Shown here piece after piece: positions 1 through 5,895 of a stretch of 12,028 nt of DNA. A program made the position numbers and the translations under genes. This DNA is from HGM05232 sp044433325 (GTDB lineage Bacteria; Bacteroidota; Bacteroidia; Bacteroidales; Muribaculaceae): positions 1-12,028 of the forward strand of contig JAWXTT010000061.1 in NCBI GenBank assembly GCA_044433325.1, written 5' to 3'. Within the stretch, counting starts at the first letter, position 1, and each line of letters opens with the position of its first letter. The notes under the pieces were generated by a model. It was not told the origin of the DNA, made no database searches, and worked only from the letters and a program-made list of their open reading frames with translations.

Positions 1-480
1 AATGGTATGTATGACCCTAACAGATACGCCACCCTACTATTCAATAACATCTTAGGTGGACCAGGGATGAACTCCCTACTAAATATGGCAATGCGTGAAC
101 GCAAAGGGTATGTTTATAGTGTGGATTCATCCGTTATGATGTATTCTGATTGCGGCTTATTCTCGATATATTTCGGTTGCGATCCTGAAAACCTAAAAGC
201 GTGCCTACGCATCGTTGACAGAGAAATAGAAACCCTAGCCAATGGCTACCTAACAGATAAACGCCTAGCCATAGCTAAACGCCAATATCTAGGACAACTA
301 CTATTAAGCTCAGAGAACCGCGAAGTGAACACAACCAATATGGGAAAGAGCATCCTCTACTTCAACAAGATTAATTCCATAGCCGAGATAACCGAGCATA
401 TCAACGCCTTAACCCCAACAGATATACGCGCAATAGCCTCCACCATCATAGATAACAAATCTATCCTTACAATGCTTTAA
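1..480 (+). CDS. M16-family (insulinase/pitrilysin-like) peptidase, C-terminal part, 5' end outside window
   Basis: The reading frame is open from base 1, so the gene begins upstream; 160 codons are visible up to the TAA at 478-480. The segment NNILGGPGMNSLLNMAMRER, followed by KGYVYSV, is the conserved 'GG.GMnSrL...lRErrGyvYSV' block of the second (C-terminal) M16 domain. The family's zinc motif HxxEH lies in the N-terminal half and cannot be seen here. After it comes a helical region with the family-typical pattern of a beta strand (LFSIYFGCDPEN), then helices ending with repeated short hydrophobic segments. M16 proteins in Bacteroidetes are usually about 400-450 residues (single chain, often paired) or about 930 residues (fused); which form this is cannot be told. 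The 3' end overlaps the convergent acetyltransferase gene by 14 bases, leaving no room for a separate terminator. Substrate is unknown. Confidence 0.85.
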   Translation, partial: NGMYDPNRYATLLFNNILGGPGMNSLLNMAMRERKGYVYSVDSSVMMYSDCGLFSIYFGCDPENLKACLRIVDREIETLANGYLTDKRLAIAKRQYLGQLLLSSENREVNTTNMGKSILYFNKINSIAEITEHINALTPTDIRAIASTIIDNKSILTML

Positions 481-1021
481 TGACACGGCAGGGATTGCCT
501 ACCGCTATGCAGTTGGCAGGGATAGATTTTACTACTACGCTGCCTGCTCCTATTACGGCGTTATCGCCTATGGTTACGCCTGGGAGTACTGTAACGCCTC
601 CACCTATCCATACGTTGCTGCCTATGGTTATGGGGAGGGCGTACTCTAACCCTTGGTTGCGACGTTCTGCATCAAGTGGATGTGTTGCGGTGTAGAAACT
701 GCAATTAGGTGCGATAAATACGTTATCACCAAATACGACTTTGGCACCATCCAAAATTACTAGATTATGATTAGAGTAGAAATTTTCACCTATCTCTATA
801 TTGTAACCGTAATCAAACCAGATGGATGGTTCGATAGTGAACGTTTCGCCACATCTTCCTAACAGTCCACGCAGAAGTCGTTCACGCTCACGTGTGCATG
901 ATGGGCGCATGCGGTTATAGTCATAGCATAGCTCCTTGCAGTGTTCGCGCTCTGCTAGTAACTCTTTATCATAATTGGCGTTGTAGATCTCGCCGCGGAG
1001 CATCTTCTGTTTTTCAGTCAC
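467..1021 (-). CDS. maa: Maltose/galactoside-type sugar O-acetyltransferase (Maa/LacA family)
   Basis: A 184-residue cytoplasmic enzyme expected to transfer acetyl from acetyl-CoA to a sugar hydroxyl. The N-terminus MTEKQKMLRGEIYNA matches the family's N-terminal helix domain (E. coli Maa begins similarly), which supports the GTG start at 1021 over the internal ATG at codon 7. From about residue 60 the left-handed beta-helix hexapeptide repeats begin (IEIGENF, VVFGDNVFIAP, ITIGSNVWIGGG, VTIGDNAVIGAGSVV). The catalytic histidine is H114 in TATHPLD, and N84 corresponds to the conserved active-site Asn region of LacA. Length is normal for the family (about 183-203). The start overlaps the 3' end of the upstream channel gene by 8 bases (its TGA lies inside the first codons), and an AAAAAGGGG stretch sits 7 bases upstream, so it is probably translated together with the channel. 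The true acceptor sugar cannot be deduced; NodL-like or serine-acetyl roles are less likely. Confidence 0.88.
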   Translation of the reverse strand: MTEKQKMLRGEIYNANYDKELLAEREHCKELCYDYNRMRPSCTRERERLLRGLLGRCGETFTIEPSIWFDYGYNIEIGENFYSNHNLVILDGAKVVFGDNVFIAPNCSFYTATHPLDAERRNQGLEYALPITIGSNVWIGGGVTVLPGVTIGDNAVIGAGSVVVKSIPANCIAVGNPCRVIKAL

Positions 1022-1817
1022 GACTAATCCCCTTTTTATTGATATAGTAATATGTAAGACCTACAAATATTGCTCCACCTACTATATTTCCTAACGTTAC
1101 TGGGATAAGGTTTTTGATTGCGAAATCACCCCAAGTTACTGCTGCGCCCTCGAAAATTCCTAATGGGATAAAGAACATATTAGCAATGGAGTGCTCAAAC
1201 CCAAATGTCACAAAGGTAAAGACTGGTAGCCAACACCCAAACATCTTAGCTCCTGCACTATTGCATGACAATGCTAACCAAACAGCTAAACAGACAAACC
1301 AGTTAGCGGCAACGCCACGAATAAATGCAACCATCCAAGGTAGCGAGGTTTTAGCTACGGCAATATCCATAGCCGCTTGATGATATGGCTCTTTAGCTGA
1401 AATCTCTGCTAAGTATATAAAAACATAAGCAAAAAATATTGCACCAATAAAATTACCTACATATACGATTCCCCAATTCTTTAGTACTTTACCAAATGAG
1501 TATCTCTTTTCACCTAATGATGGTATCAATAGCGCATTATTCCCAGTAAATAGTTCAGCACCCAGCATAACAACCAATATCAATCCTATTGGAAAGACCA
1601 TCCCACCTAACAGTGATTTGACAATTGGGTTGCCAGCAACTACTTCAGTAAAACCATTACCAACCATCAAAGCTAAGGCACTACCCATAGCAATATATAT
1701 CCCTGCCAATATTGACAAAAGAATTGATCGTGGGATATCATTACTGTTTAGAGCTACTTTATTTTCACCAATTGTTAATACTCTCTTGATTACTTCTACT
1801 GGATTATTTACACTCAT
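1014..1817 (-). CDS. Formate/nitrite transporter (FNT) family channel
   Basis: A 267-residue inner-membrane protein of the FocA/NirC family, which form pentameric channels for small monovalent anions such as formate, nitrite or hydrosulfide. Six hydrophobic segments are visible (roughly residues 31-55, 68-95, 112-138, 160-183, 196-222, 237-258). Family signatures are present: GAELFTGN at 86-93 (the first broken helix), GNFIGA at 121-126, RGVAANWFVCLAVW at 167-180, and FGFEHSIANMFFIPLG at 205-220. The last contains the central pore histidine (H209) that gates or protonates the permeating anion. Which anion is carried cannot be read from sequence. The ATG at 1817 follows the end of the foldback element by only 5 bases, so any promoter must be inside or beyond that element; I saw no convincing TAnnTTTG there. 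The gene overlaps the downstream acetyltransferase by 8 bases. Confidence 0.92.
   Translation of the reverse strand: MSVNNPVEVIKRVLTIGENKVALNSNDIPRSILLSILAGIYIAMGSALALMVGNGFTEVVAGNPIVKSLLGGMVFPIGLILVVMLGAELFTGNNALLIPSLGEKRYSFGKVLKNWGIVYVGNFIGAIFFAYVFIYLAEISAKEPYHQAAMDIAVAKTSLPWMVAFIRGVAANWFVCLAVWLALSCNSAGAKMFGCWLPVFTFVTFGFEHSIANMFFIPLGIFEGAAVTWGDFAIKNLIPVTLGNIVGGAIFVGLTYYYINKKGISRD
1029..1037 (-). promoter_or_regulatory. Shine-Dalgarno-like site for the acetyltransferase GTG start
   Basis: Read on the minus strand the sequence is AAAAAGGGG, ending 7 bases before the GTG start at 1021. It lies inside the end of the channel gene. It helps decide the GTG start and suggests re-initiation by ribosomes finishing the upstream gene. 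Bacteroidetes generally make little use of such sites, so this is an inference. Confidence 0.5.
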
Positions 1818-1822
1818 ACTGA

Positions 1823-2029
1823 TAGGGGAGCTCTGAAAACTGATTTATCAATATTTAAGATTAGATTTTTGAGCTACTTTTTCACCTTTTTATCTTCACA
1901 TAGCGAGCTATGTGAAGATAAAAAGGTGAAAAAGTAGCCAAAATATCGCTTAAAGATTGATGAAACAGTTGCTTTTCTCCCATTATTAAATTGTTATTAT
2001 TTTACAGGTCAGTTTTAAGAACTCCCCTA
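1823..2029. mobile_element. MITE-like foldback element with 21-base terminal inverted repeats and TA ends
   Basis: Bases 1823-1843 and 2009-2029 are inverted repeats matching at 19 of 21 positions; each outer end reads TAGGGGAG and the inner end AAAACTGA. The terminal TA on both sides fits a TA target duplication, the habit of IS630/Tc1-mariner transposons. Inside, a perfect 32-base palindrome (1873-1938) forms the centre. The sequence linking it to the termini is also imperfectly inverted (ATCAATATTTAAG on the left against ATCAATCTTTAAG on the right, read inward), with roughly 43 extra bases in the right arm. There is no open reading frame of note, so it would be non-autonomous. It fills almost the whole gap between the barrel and channel genes and contributes the barrel gene's stop codon. 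Mobility is inferred; other copies in the genome would prove it. Confidence 0.62.
1873..1938. repeat. Perfect 32-base inverted repeat with 2-base centre
   Basis: Left arm 1873-1904, centre GA at 1905-1906, right arm 1907-1938. The arms begin and end GCTAC...TAGC and match perfectly over 32 bases. In RNA this would form a very long hairpin in either direction; as DNA it could extrude as a cruciform. It lies downstream of the barrel gene and upstream of the channel gene, so it could block or attenuate read-through. It has no U-tract right after the stem on either strand, unlike a classical intrinsic terminator. It forms the core of the larger element at 1823-2029. Confidence 0.95.
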
Positions 2030-3175
2030 TTTTACTTTTAAGTGACTGAAATTTACTGAATAAGCTACTGTAAGACCTACGTTATATCCGCTCAACGATG
2101 TATCTTTATAACTTGCGTAACTCACATAAGGGGTAAACCTTACTGATGATGTCATCTGAGTTTTCTGCATTGAATCCTCATCTCCTATCAAGTAGTGATT
2201 AAAGTGATAATCAAAGTCGATACCTGCAATCCAATTAAAATCACTCATATCAGTACCTAATACCTCAACAACATCTAAGAGATCATCCTCGTAATTATAT
2301 TCATAATTGGCAATATTCCAACTGTATTTACTCCAACTACCACCTACGAATGGAGTTATTGAAAAACGCGAACCTTTATACACCTTATAACCAACCACAA
2401 CATTCACACCTAACAGGCTAGCGTAAGTTGAATATGTTCCCTGCATCGCTACGTCATATATATTACTATTTTCAATTTTAGGTTGACCATATGATACATC
2501 TACCTTTAATTTGAATCTGTTGTACTCAGATTCTAAGCCAATATTAAATGGGAAATAAGATGAAAAGCTATCACCCAAATCATTAGTCAAAGTAGCCCAA
2601 CCGACACCAACAAAACCTCCATAAGAGAATTTACTAGGGGCAATTACTGGTGCTTCCATATCTTCAGATTGTGATAACTCCATAGCAACAAAATATTCCC
2701 ACTGCTTTAAGCTCTTTTCATCCGCACCATTCTTAGTCTCCTCAGCTATCAATGCGCTCTTCTCATTATATTCACCTTGAACAAAAGCTAGTTTAGCATC
2801 AAACTCACTATTGCGGATTGTACCATTTAAAAAACGTTGTAAACGACGACGATATAGCTCTAACAAGTCATATTGCAACTGTTGATAGCGCAAATTCTGA
2901 TCACTCTTAACATTAGCTCCAACAGATGAATTGTTTCTATTCATAGCAGCAACTGCATGTATCTGAAACTCCATATTCCCCTTATTATCACTCTGGTCAA
3001 ACTCGATAATTAGCTCCCTATCCATAGATGTTGCATCGCTTCCACCCATAGTATCACCCATAAAATCATCCCAAGTTAGCGCGCCATCGCTCCACCTTTT
3101 AATATCATTTACACCTCCATTAGCTAATATAGTTAATGGTAATATTATCAGAATCAATGCAATTAATCTTTTCAT
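2027..3175 (-). CDS. Outer-membrane beta-barrel protein with N-terminal DUF922-like domain
   Basis: A 382-residue exported protein. Residues 1-18 are a signal peptide (KR, then a hydrophobic run IALILIILPLTILA, cleavage likely after LA-NG or near it). Residues about 25-125 contain RWSDGALTWDDFMG and a later NLRYQQLQYDLLELYRRRLQRFL. This layout resembles the DUF922 family of Bacteroidetes, where 'LTWdDFkG' is followed by a 'HEQxHFD' stretch; here that stretch is YQQLQYD (97-103), with no histidine. From about residue 185 to the end alternate short amphipathic strands rich in Y, F, G and V (FSYGGFVGVGWATL, SRFSITPFVGGSW, GYNVGLTVAYSVNF), typical of an eight-stranded outer-membrane barrel. It starts 8 bases after argF' ends, so it is probably co-transcribed. 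The stop TAG is formed by the terminal repeat of the foldback element, and six residues (SHLKVK) follow the aromatic residue that would normally end a barrel. Function is unknown; the DUF922 likeness is from memory of the motif. Confidence 0.75.
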   Translation of the reverse strand: MKRLIALILIILPLTILANGGVNDIKRWSDGALTWDDFMGDTMGGSDATSMDRELIIEFDQSDNKGNMEFQIHAVAAMNRNNSSVGANVKSDQNLRYQQLQYDLLELYRRRLQRFLNGTIRNSEFDAKLAFVQGEYNEKSALIAEETKNGADEKSLKQWEYFVAMELSQSEDMEAPVIAPSKFSYGGFVGVGWATLTNDLGDSFSSYFPFNIGLESEYNRFKLKVDVSYGQPKIENSNIYDVAMQGTYSTYASLLGVNVVVGYKVYKGSRFSITPFVGGSWSKYSWNIANYEYNYEDDLLDVVEVLGTDMSDFNWIAGIDFDYHFNHYLIGDEDSMQKTQMTSSVRFTPYVSYASYKDTSLSGYNVGLTVAYSVNFSHLKVK

Positions 3176-3183
3176 ATTATCTA

Positions 3184-4140
3184 TTATTTTAATCCTTCAA
3201 GAATACGTTTCATCACTACCTGAGCCGATATTTCACGATTAGCAGCCTCAGGGATAACTATTGATTGCGCACTTTCGATTACATCGTCCGAAACAATCAT
3301 ATTACGACGCACAGGCAAACAGTGCATAAAGAATGCATTGTTAGTTAATGCCATCTTCTCAGTAGTAACAGTCCAAGCGCGGTCACTGTTTAGTACCTTG
3401 CCATAGTTAGGGTCAGTGTAAGCAGCCCAATTCTTAGCATAAACAAAGTCAGCACCCTCTAATGCCTTATCTTGATTATACTCCACCGTAGCATTACCCA
3501 CAAATTTAGGGTCTAGCTCATACCCCTCAGGGTGAGTAATCACAAAATCATAATCAGCCACATTCATCCACTCAGCAAATGAGTTAGGCACAGCTTGTGG
3601 CAACGCTTTAGGGTGTGGTGCCCATGTTAGTACCACCTTAGGGCGTTCAGTTTTTTTATACTCCTCGATAGTAATCAAGTCAGCAAAGCTCTGCAAAGGG
3701 TGGCGAGTAGCCGCCTCCATACTAAACACTGGACGACCTGAATATTTGATAAACTGATTAATCACCATCTCCTCGTAATCCTCCTGCTTATTCTCAAACT
3801 TAGCGAAAGCACGAACCCCGATAATATCACAGTAACAACCCATCACAGGGATAGCCTCCAATAGATGTTCAGGCTTGTCTCCATCCATAATCACGCCACG
3901 TTCAGTTTCCAACTTCCACGCACCTTGATTAACATCTAAGACCATTACATTCATACCCAAATTCATGGCAGCCTTCTGAGTACTAAGACGTGTACGCAAT
4001 GACGAGTTAAAGAAAATCATCAACAAAGTCTTATTCTCTCCCAACGCCTTGTAAGCGTATCTATCCTTTTTAACCTCTAAAGCCTCCTTAACAGCAGCTT
4101 TAAGGTCACCTATATCCTCAACGGTTGTAAAATTTCTCAT
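3184..4140 (-). CDS. argF': N-succinylornithine carbamoyltransferase (ArgF')
   Basis: Transfers carbamoyl from carbamoyl phosphate to N-succinyl-L-ornithine in the Bacteroidetes variant of arginine synthesis; cytoplasmic. From the ATG at 4140 the protein has 318 residues and begins MRNFTTVEDIGDLKAAVKEA, matching the Bacteroides enzyme from its first residue, so I chose this start although the frame is open to an ATG at 4230. The carbamoyl-phosphate loop is FFNSSLRTRLST (43-54); other family blocks are GAWKLETERGVIMDGDKPEHLLEA (split here: GAWKLE, then MDGDKPEHLL), FSMEAATRHPLQ and FFMHCLPVRRN. Residue 90 is proline in DGDKPEH. In this family Pro at this site goes with succinyl-ornithine and Glu with acetyl-ornithine, so the succinyl form is favoured. 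It lies downstream of proA across a repeat-filled spacer and directly upstream of the barrel gene. I saw no convincing promoter of its own. Confidence 0.95.
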   Translation of the reverse strand: MRNFTTVEDIGDLKAAVKEALEVKKDRYAYKALGENKTLLMIFFNSSLRTRLSTQKAAMNLGMNVMVLDVNQGAWKLETERGVIMDGDKPEHLLEAIPVMGCYCDIIGVRAFAKFENKQEDYEEMVINQFIKYSGRPVFSMEAATRHPLQSFADLITIEEYKKTERPKVVLTWAPHPKALPQAVPNSFAEWMNVADYDFVITHPEGYELDPKFVGNATVEYNQDKALEGADFVYAKNWAAYTDPNYGKVLNSDRAWTVTTEKMALTNNAFFMHCLPVRRNMIVSDDVIESAQSIVIPEAANREISAQVVMKRILEGLK

Positions 4141-4249
4141 ATCTTTTTTTATTTTTAATCTTTGTATTTTAGCTAAATATATATCCTCACTACTATCCAT
4201 TATCTGTATACCCAATGTCAGACGTGTCACACTGAATTAATAATCCACT

Positions 4250-4317
4250 TTTGTCATGTCAATAATCTCTCATTTGTCATGTCAATAATCTCTCATTTGT
4301 CATGTCAATAACCCCTA
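4250..4317. repeat. Three-unit 23-base tandem repeat
   Basis: The unit begins TTTGTCATGTCAATAATCTC and starts at 4250, 4273 and 4296. The first two units are identical over 23 bases; the third diverges at its end (AACCCCTA) and is 22 bases long. A fourth TTTGTCATG at 4318 is the outer end of the adjacent REP-like repeat. It lies in the 345-base non-coding spacer between the argF' start (4140) and the proA stop (4486). The rest of that spacer, 4141-4249, is AT-rich leader sequence for argF', with no RNA gene and no strong promoter that I could recognise. Confidence 0.9.
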
Positions 4318-4320
4318 TTT

Positions 4321-4438
4321 GTCATGCTGAACTTGATTCAGCACCTTTCCAGTTCAACATCAACACCTTAGCAATTGATTCAGCACCTTTCCAGTTCAGG
4401 TGTCAATTGCAAAGTTCCTGAATCAAGTTCAGGATGAC
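4321..4438. repeat. REP-like inverted repeat with two hairpins
   Basis: Left arm 4321-4343 and right arm 4416-4438 are inverted copies matching at 21 of 23 positions. Each arm is itself a hairpin: TGCTGAA / TTCAGCA around a five-base loop at 4325-4343, and TCCTGAA / TTCAGGA at 4416-4434. The two positions where the arms differ are partners within each stem (4326 with 4342; 4417 with 4433), a G-C pair swapped for C-G. The outer ends read GTCAT...ATGAC. Repeats of the type 'GTCATnCTGAACTTG.TTCAGnA' are familiar from intergenic regions of Bacteroidetes genomes. Between proA and argF' it could act as a transcript stabiliser or partial terminator; that role is inferred. Confidence 0.8.
4333..4398. 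repeat. Direct repeat of 24 bases (4333-4356 and 4375-4398)
   Basis: Two perfect copies, each starting TTGATTCAGCACC and ending TTTCCAGTTCA, are offset by 42 bases. The first copy begins inside the left hairpin of the REP-like repeat; the second lies in its interior, so the element seems to have grown by internal duplication. A short inverted pair GCAATTGA (4371-4378) / TCAATTGC (4403-4410) flanks the second copy. Confidence 0.9.
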
Positions 4439-4485
4439 ACGGAGGGTGAAACTATTAATTAGTATCATCAACTCCTACGAACTAA

Positions 4486-5739
4486 CTAGCTATTTCTAGT
4501 TTGTCCATCCCCTTGGATGATATATTTATATGTTGTAATCTCAGGCAGTGCCATAGGTCCACGAGCGTGTAGTTTCTGTGTTGAGATACCTATCTCAGCA
4601 CCAAAACCAAATTGCGCTCCATCCGTGAAAGCAGTAGATACATTAGTGTAAACACAGGCAGCATCCACCTCTAAGGTAAACTTCTTGCAAGCCTCGACAT
4701 CCTCAGCCACAACAGCCTCACTATGCATAGAGGAGTAAACCGAGATATGCTCAATAGCCTCAGTGATATTATCCACCGTTTTTATAGACATCTTATAATC
4801 TAAGTATTCACGACCCCAACCATTAACCTCATCAATAGCCTCAAGCATAGGATATTTACCCTCCAACGCCGCATAAGCACGCTTATCAGCATATATAATC
4901 ACATCCTTAGTAGCCATCTTAGCCACCAACGCAGGCAAATCGCCCAATCTATCAGCATCAATCACTAACGAATCCAACGCATTACATACACTAACACGTC
5001 TAGTCTTAGCATTAAAGATAATATCCGCACCCTTAGCCAAATCCCCCGAACTATGGAAATAAGTGTGACATATACCAGCACCCGTTTCAATCACAGGCAC
5101 ACGTGAGTTATCACGGACAAAGTTAATCAACCCTTGGCTACCACGTGGAATAATCAAATCCACCTTACCCACAGCTCCAAGCATAATAGCCGTAGCCTTG
5201 TGGTCAGTAGGCAATAGCACCACACTATTCAGGTCAATAGACTCTTCGGCTAGTATCTCATGGATAATCTCCACAATAGCCATATTAGAATTATTAGCAT
5301 CACTACCCCCCTTTAGGATAGATGCACTACCTGCTTTCAGAGCCAACGAGAAAACATCAAAAGTCACATTAGGTCTAGCCTCATAGATAACCCCTATCAC
5401 CCCGAAAGGGACAGAAACTTTACTAATACTCATACCATTCTCTAACTTATTCTCCAGTAGTACACGCCCTAGAGGTGATGGCAACTTAGCCACATTACGC
5501 ATATCAGAGGCAATCCCCGCTATGCGCTCAACAGTCAATTTCAGTCTATCATATTTAGGGTCACTAACCTCCATCTTAGCAAGGTCTAGCTTATTAGCCG
5601 CAATAATACGTTCAGCATTAGCCTCAGCAGCATCCGCCAGCTTATTTAGTACAGCATTAATCTTGCTCTCCTCCAATAGATTAATCTTACGTGAGGCTAA
5701 ACGCACCCTATCAAAACACTCATATAACTCCTTCTCCAT
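4486..5739 (-). CDS. proA: Gamma-glutamyl phosphate reductase
   Basis: Catalyses the NADPH-dependent reduction of L-glutamyl-5-phosphate to glutamate-5-semialdehyde, the second step of proline synthesis; cytoplasmic aldehyde-dehydrogenase-like fold. The 417-residue length is normal for ProA. Visible signatures: the cofactor-domain stretch VPFGVIGVIYEARPNVTFDV (110-129), KAGSASILKGGSDANNSN, IIPRGSQGLINFV, ETGAGICHTYF, and the catalytic cysteine C252 in RRVSVCNALDSL. The C-terminal FGFGAEIGISTQKLHARGPMAL block is also typical. The usual partner proB (glutamate 5-kinase) is not in this window, so it is encoded elsewhere or fused to nothing here. The gene has its own Bacteroidetes-type promoter and is divergent from the xanthine permease. 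The succinyl-ornithine carbamoyltransferase lies next downstream, which makes a proline/arginine cluster of the kind seen in Bacteroides. Confidence 0.97.
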   Translation of the reverse strand: MEKELYECFDRVRLASRKINLLEESKINAVLNKLADAAEANAERIIAANKLDLAKMEVSDPKYDRLKLTVERIAGIASDMRNVAKLPSPLGRVLLENKLENGMSISKVSVPFGVIGVIYEARPNVTFDVFSLALKAGSASILKGGSDANNSNMAIVEIIHEILAEESIDLNSVVLLPTDHKATAIMLGAVGKVDLIIPRGSQGLINFVRDNSRVPVIETGAGICHTYFHSSGDLAKGADIIFNAKTRRVSVCNALDSLVIDADRLGDLPALVAKMATKDVIIYADKRAYAALEGKYPMLEAIDEVNGWGREYLDYKMSIKTVDNITEAIEHISVYSSMHSEAVVAEDVEACKKFTLEVDAACVYTNVSTAFTDGAQFGFGAEIGISTQKLHARGPMALPEITTYKYIIQGDGQTRNS

Positions 5740-5773
5740 AACTATCCAATTTTACAGTTATAATATAATCTCG

Positions 5774-5806
5774 TAAAGATAGTTATTATTTCTGAAAACT
5801 CAAAAA
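5774..5806 (-). promoter_or_regulatory. Probable proA promoter (Bacteroidetes -33/-7 type)
   Basis: Read on the minus strand there is TTTTTG at 5801-5806 and TATCTTTA at 5774-5781, separated by 19 bases. The second matches the Bacteroidetes -7 consensus TAnnTTTG in all but its last base. The -7 box lies about 35 bases upstream of the proA ATG (5739). Confidence 0.6.
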
Positions 5807-5836
5807 AATCTAATTAAGCCTAGGGACTACTCACAC

Positions 5837-5867
5837 TTGGGTGTTTGATAGGAAATTACTATCTTTG
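5837..5867 (+). promoter_or_regulatory. Probable promoter of the xanthine permease-xpt operon
   Basis: A TTG at 5837-5839 and a perfect TATCTTTG (TAnnTTTG) at 5860-5867 are separated by 20 bases, the spacing expected for Bacteroidetes primary-sigma promoters. Transcription would start near 5873, giving a leader of only about 23 bases before the ATG at 5896, too short for a purine riboswitch. Confidence 0.72.
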
Positions 5868-5879
5868 CAGTTTTAATTA

Positions 5880-5889
5880 AGGGGGAAGG
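5880..5889 (+). promoter_or_regulatory. Strong Shine-Dalgarno-like site of the xanthine permease
   Basis: AGGGGGAAGG ends 6 bases before the ATG at 5896 and confirms that start. Such a purine-rich site stands out, because most other starts in this window have only A/T-rich sequence upstream. Confidence 0.6.
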
Positions 5890-5895
5890 TACTGC

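Noticed and set aside
1873..1938. The long palindrome as an ordinary intrinsic terminator
   Set aside because: The stem is 32 bases with a 2-base centre, there is no U-tract directly after it, and it is part of a larger inverted structure. It may hinder read-through but does not fit the normal form.
4141..4230. A 30-residue N-terminal extension of argF' starting at the ATG at 4230
   Set aside because: The frame is open, but the internal start MRNFTTVEDIGDL matches the known N-terminus of the family exactly, and residue 90 falls on the specificity site only with that start. The extension has no family counterpart.
4250..4440. A small CRISPR array
   Set aside because: The 23-base units follow each other directly with no spacers, there are no cas genes, and the neighbouring repeats are REP-like inverted copies.
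5522..5776. Plus-strand open frame of 84 codons opposite the start of proA
   Set aside because: It is antisense to well-conserved proA coding sequence, is serine/leucine-rich as expected of a shadow frame, and has no family resemblance.
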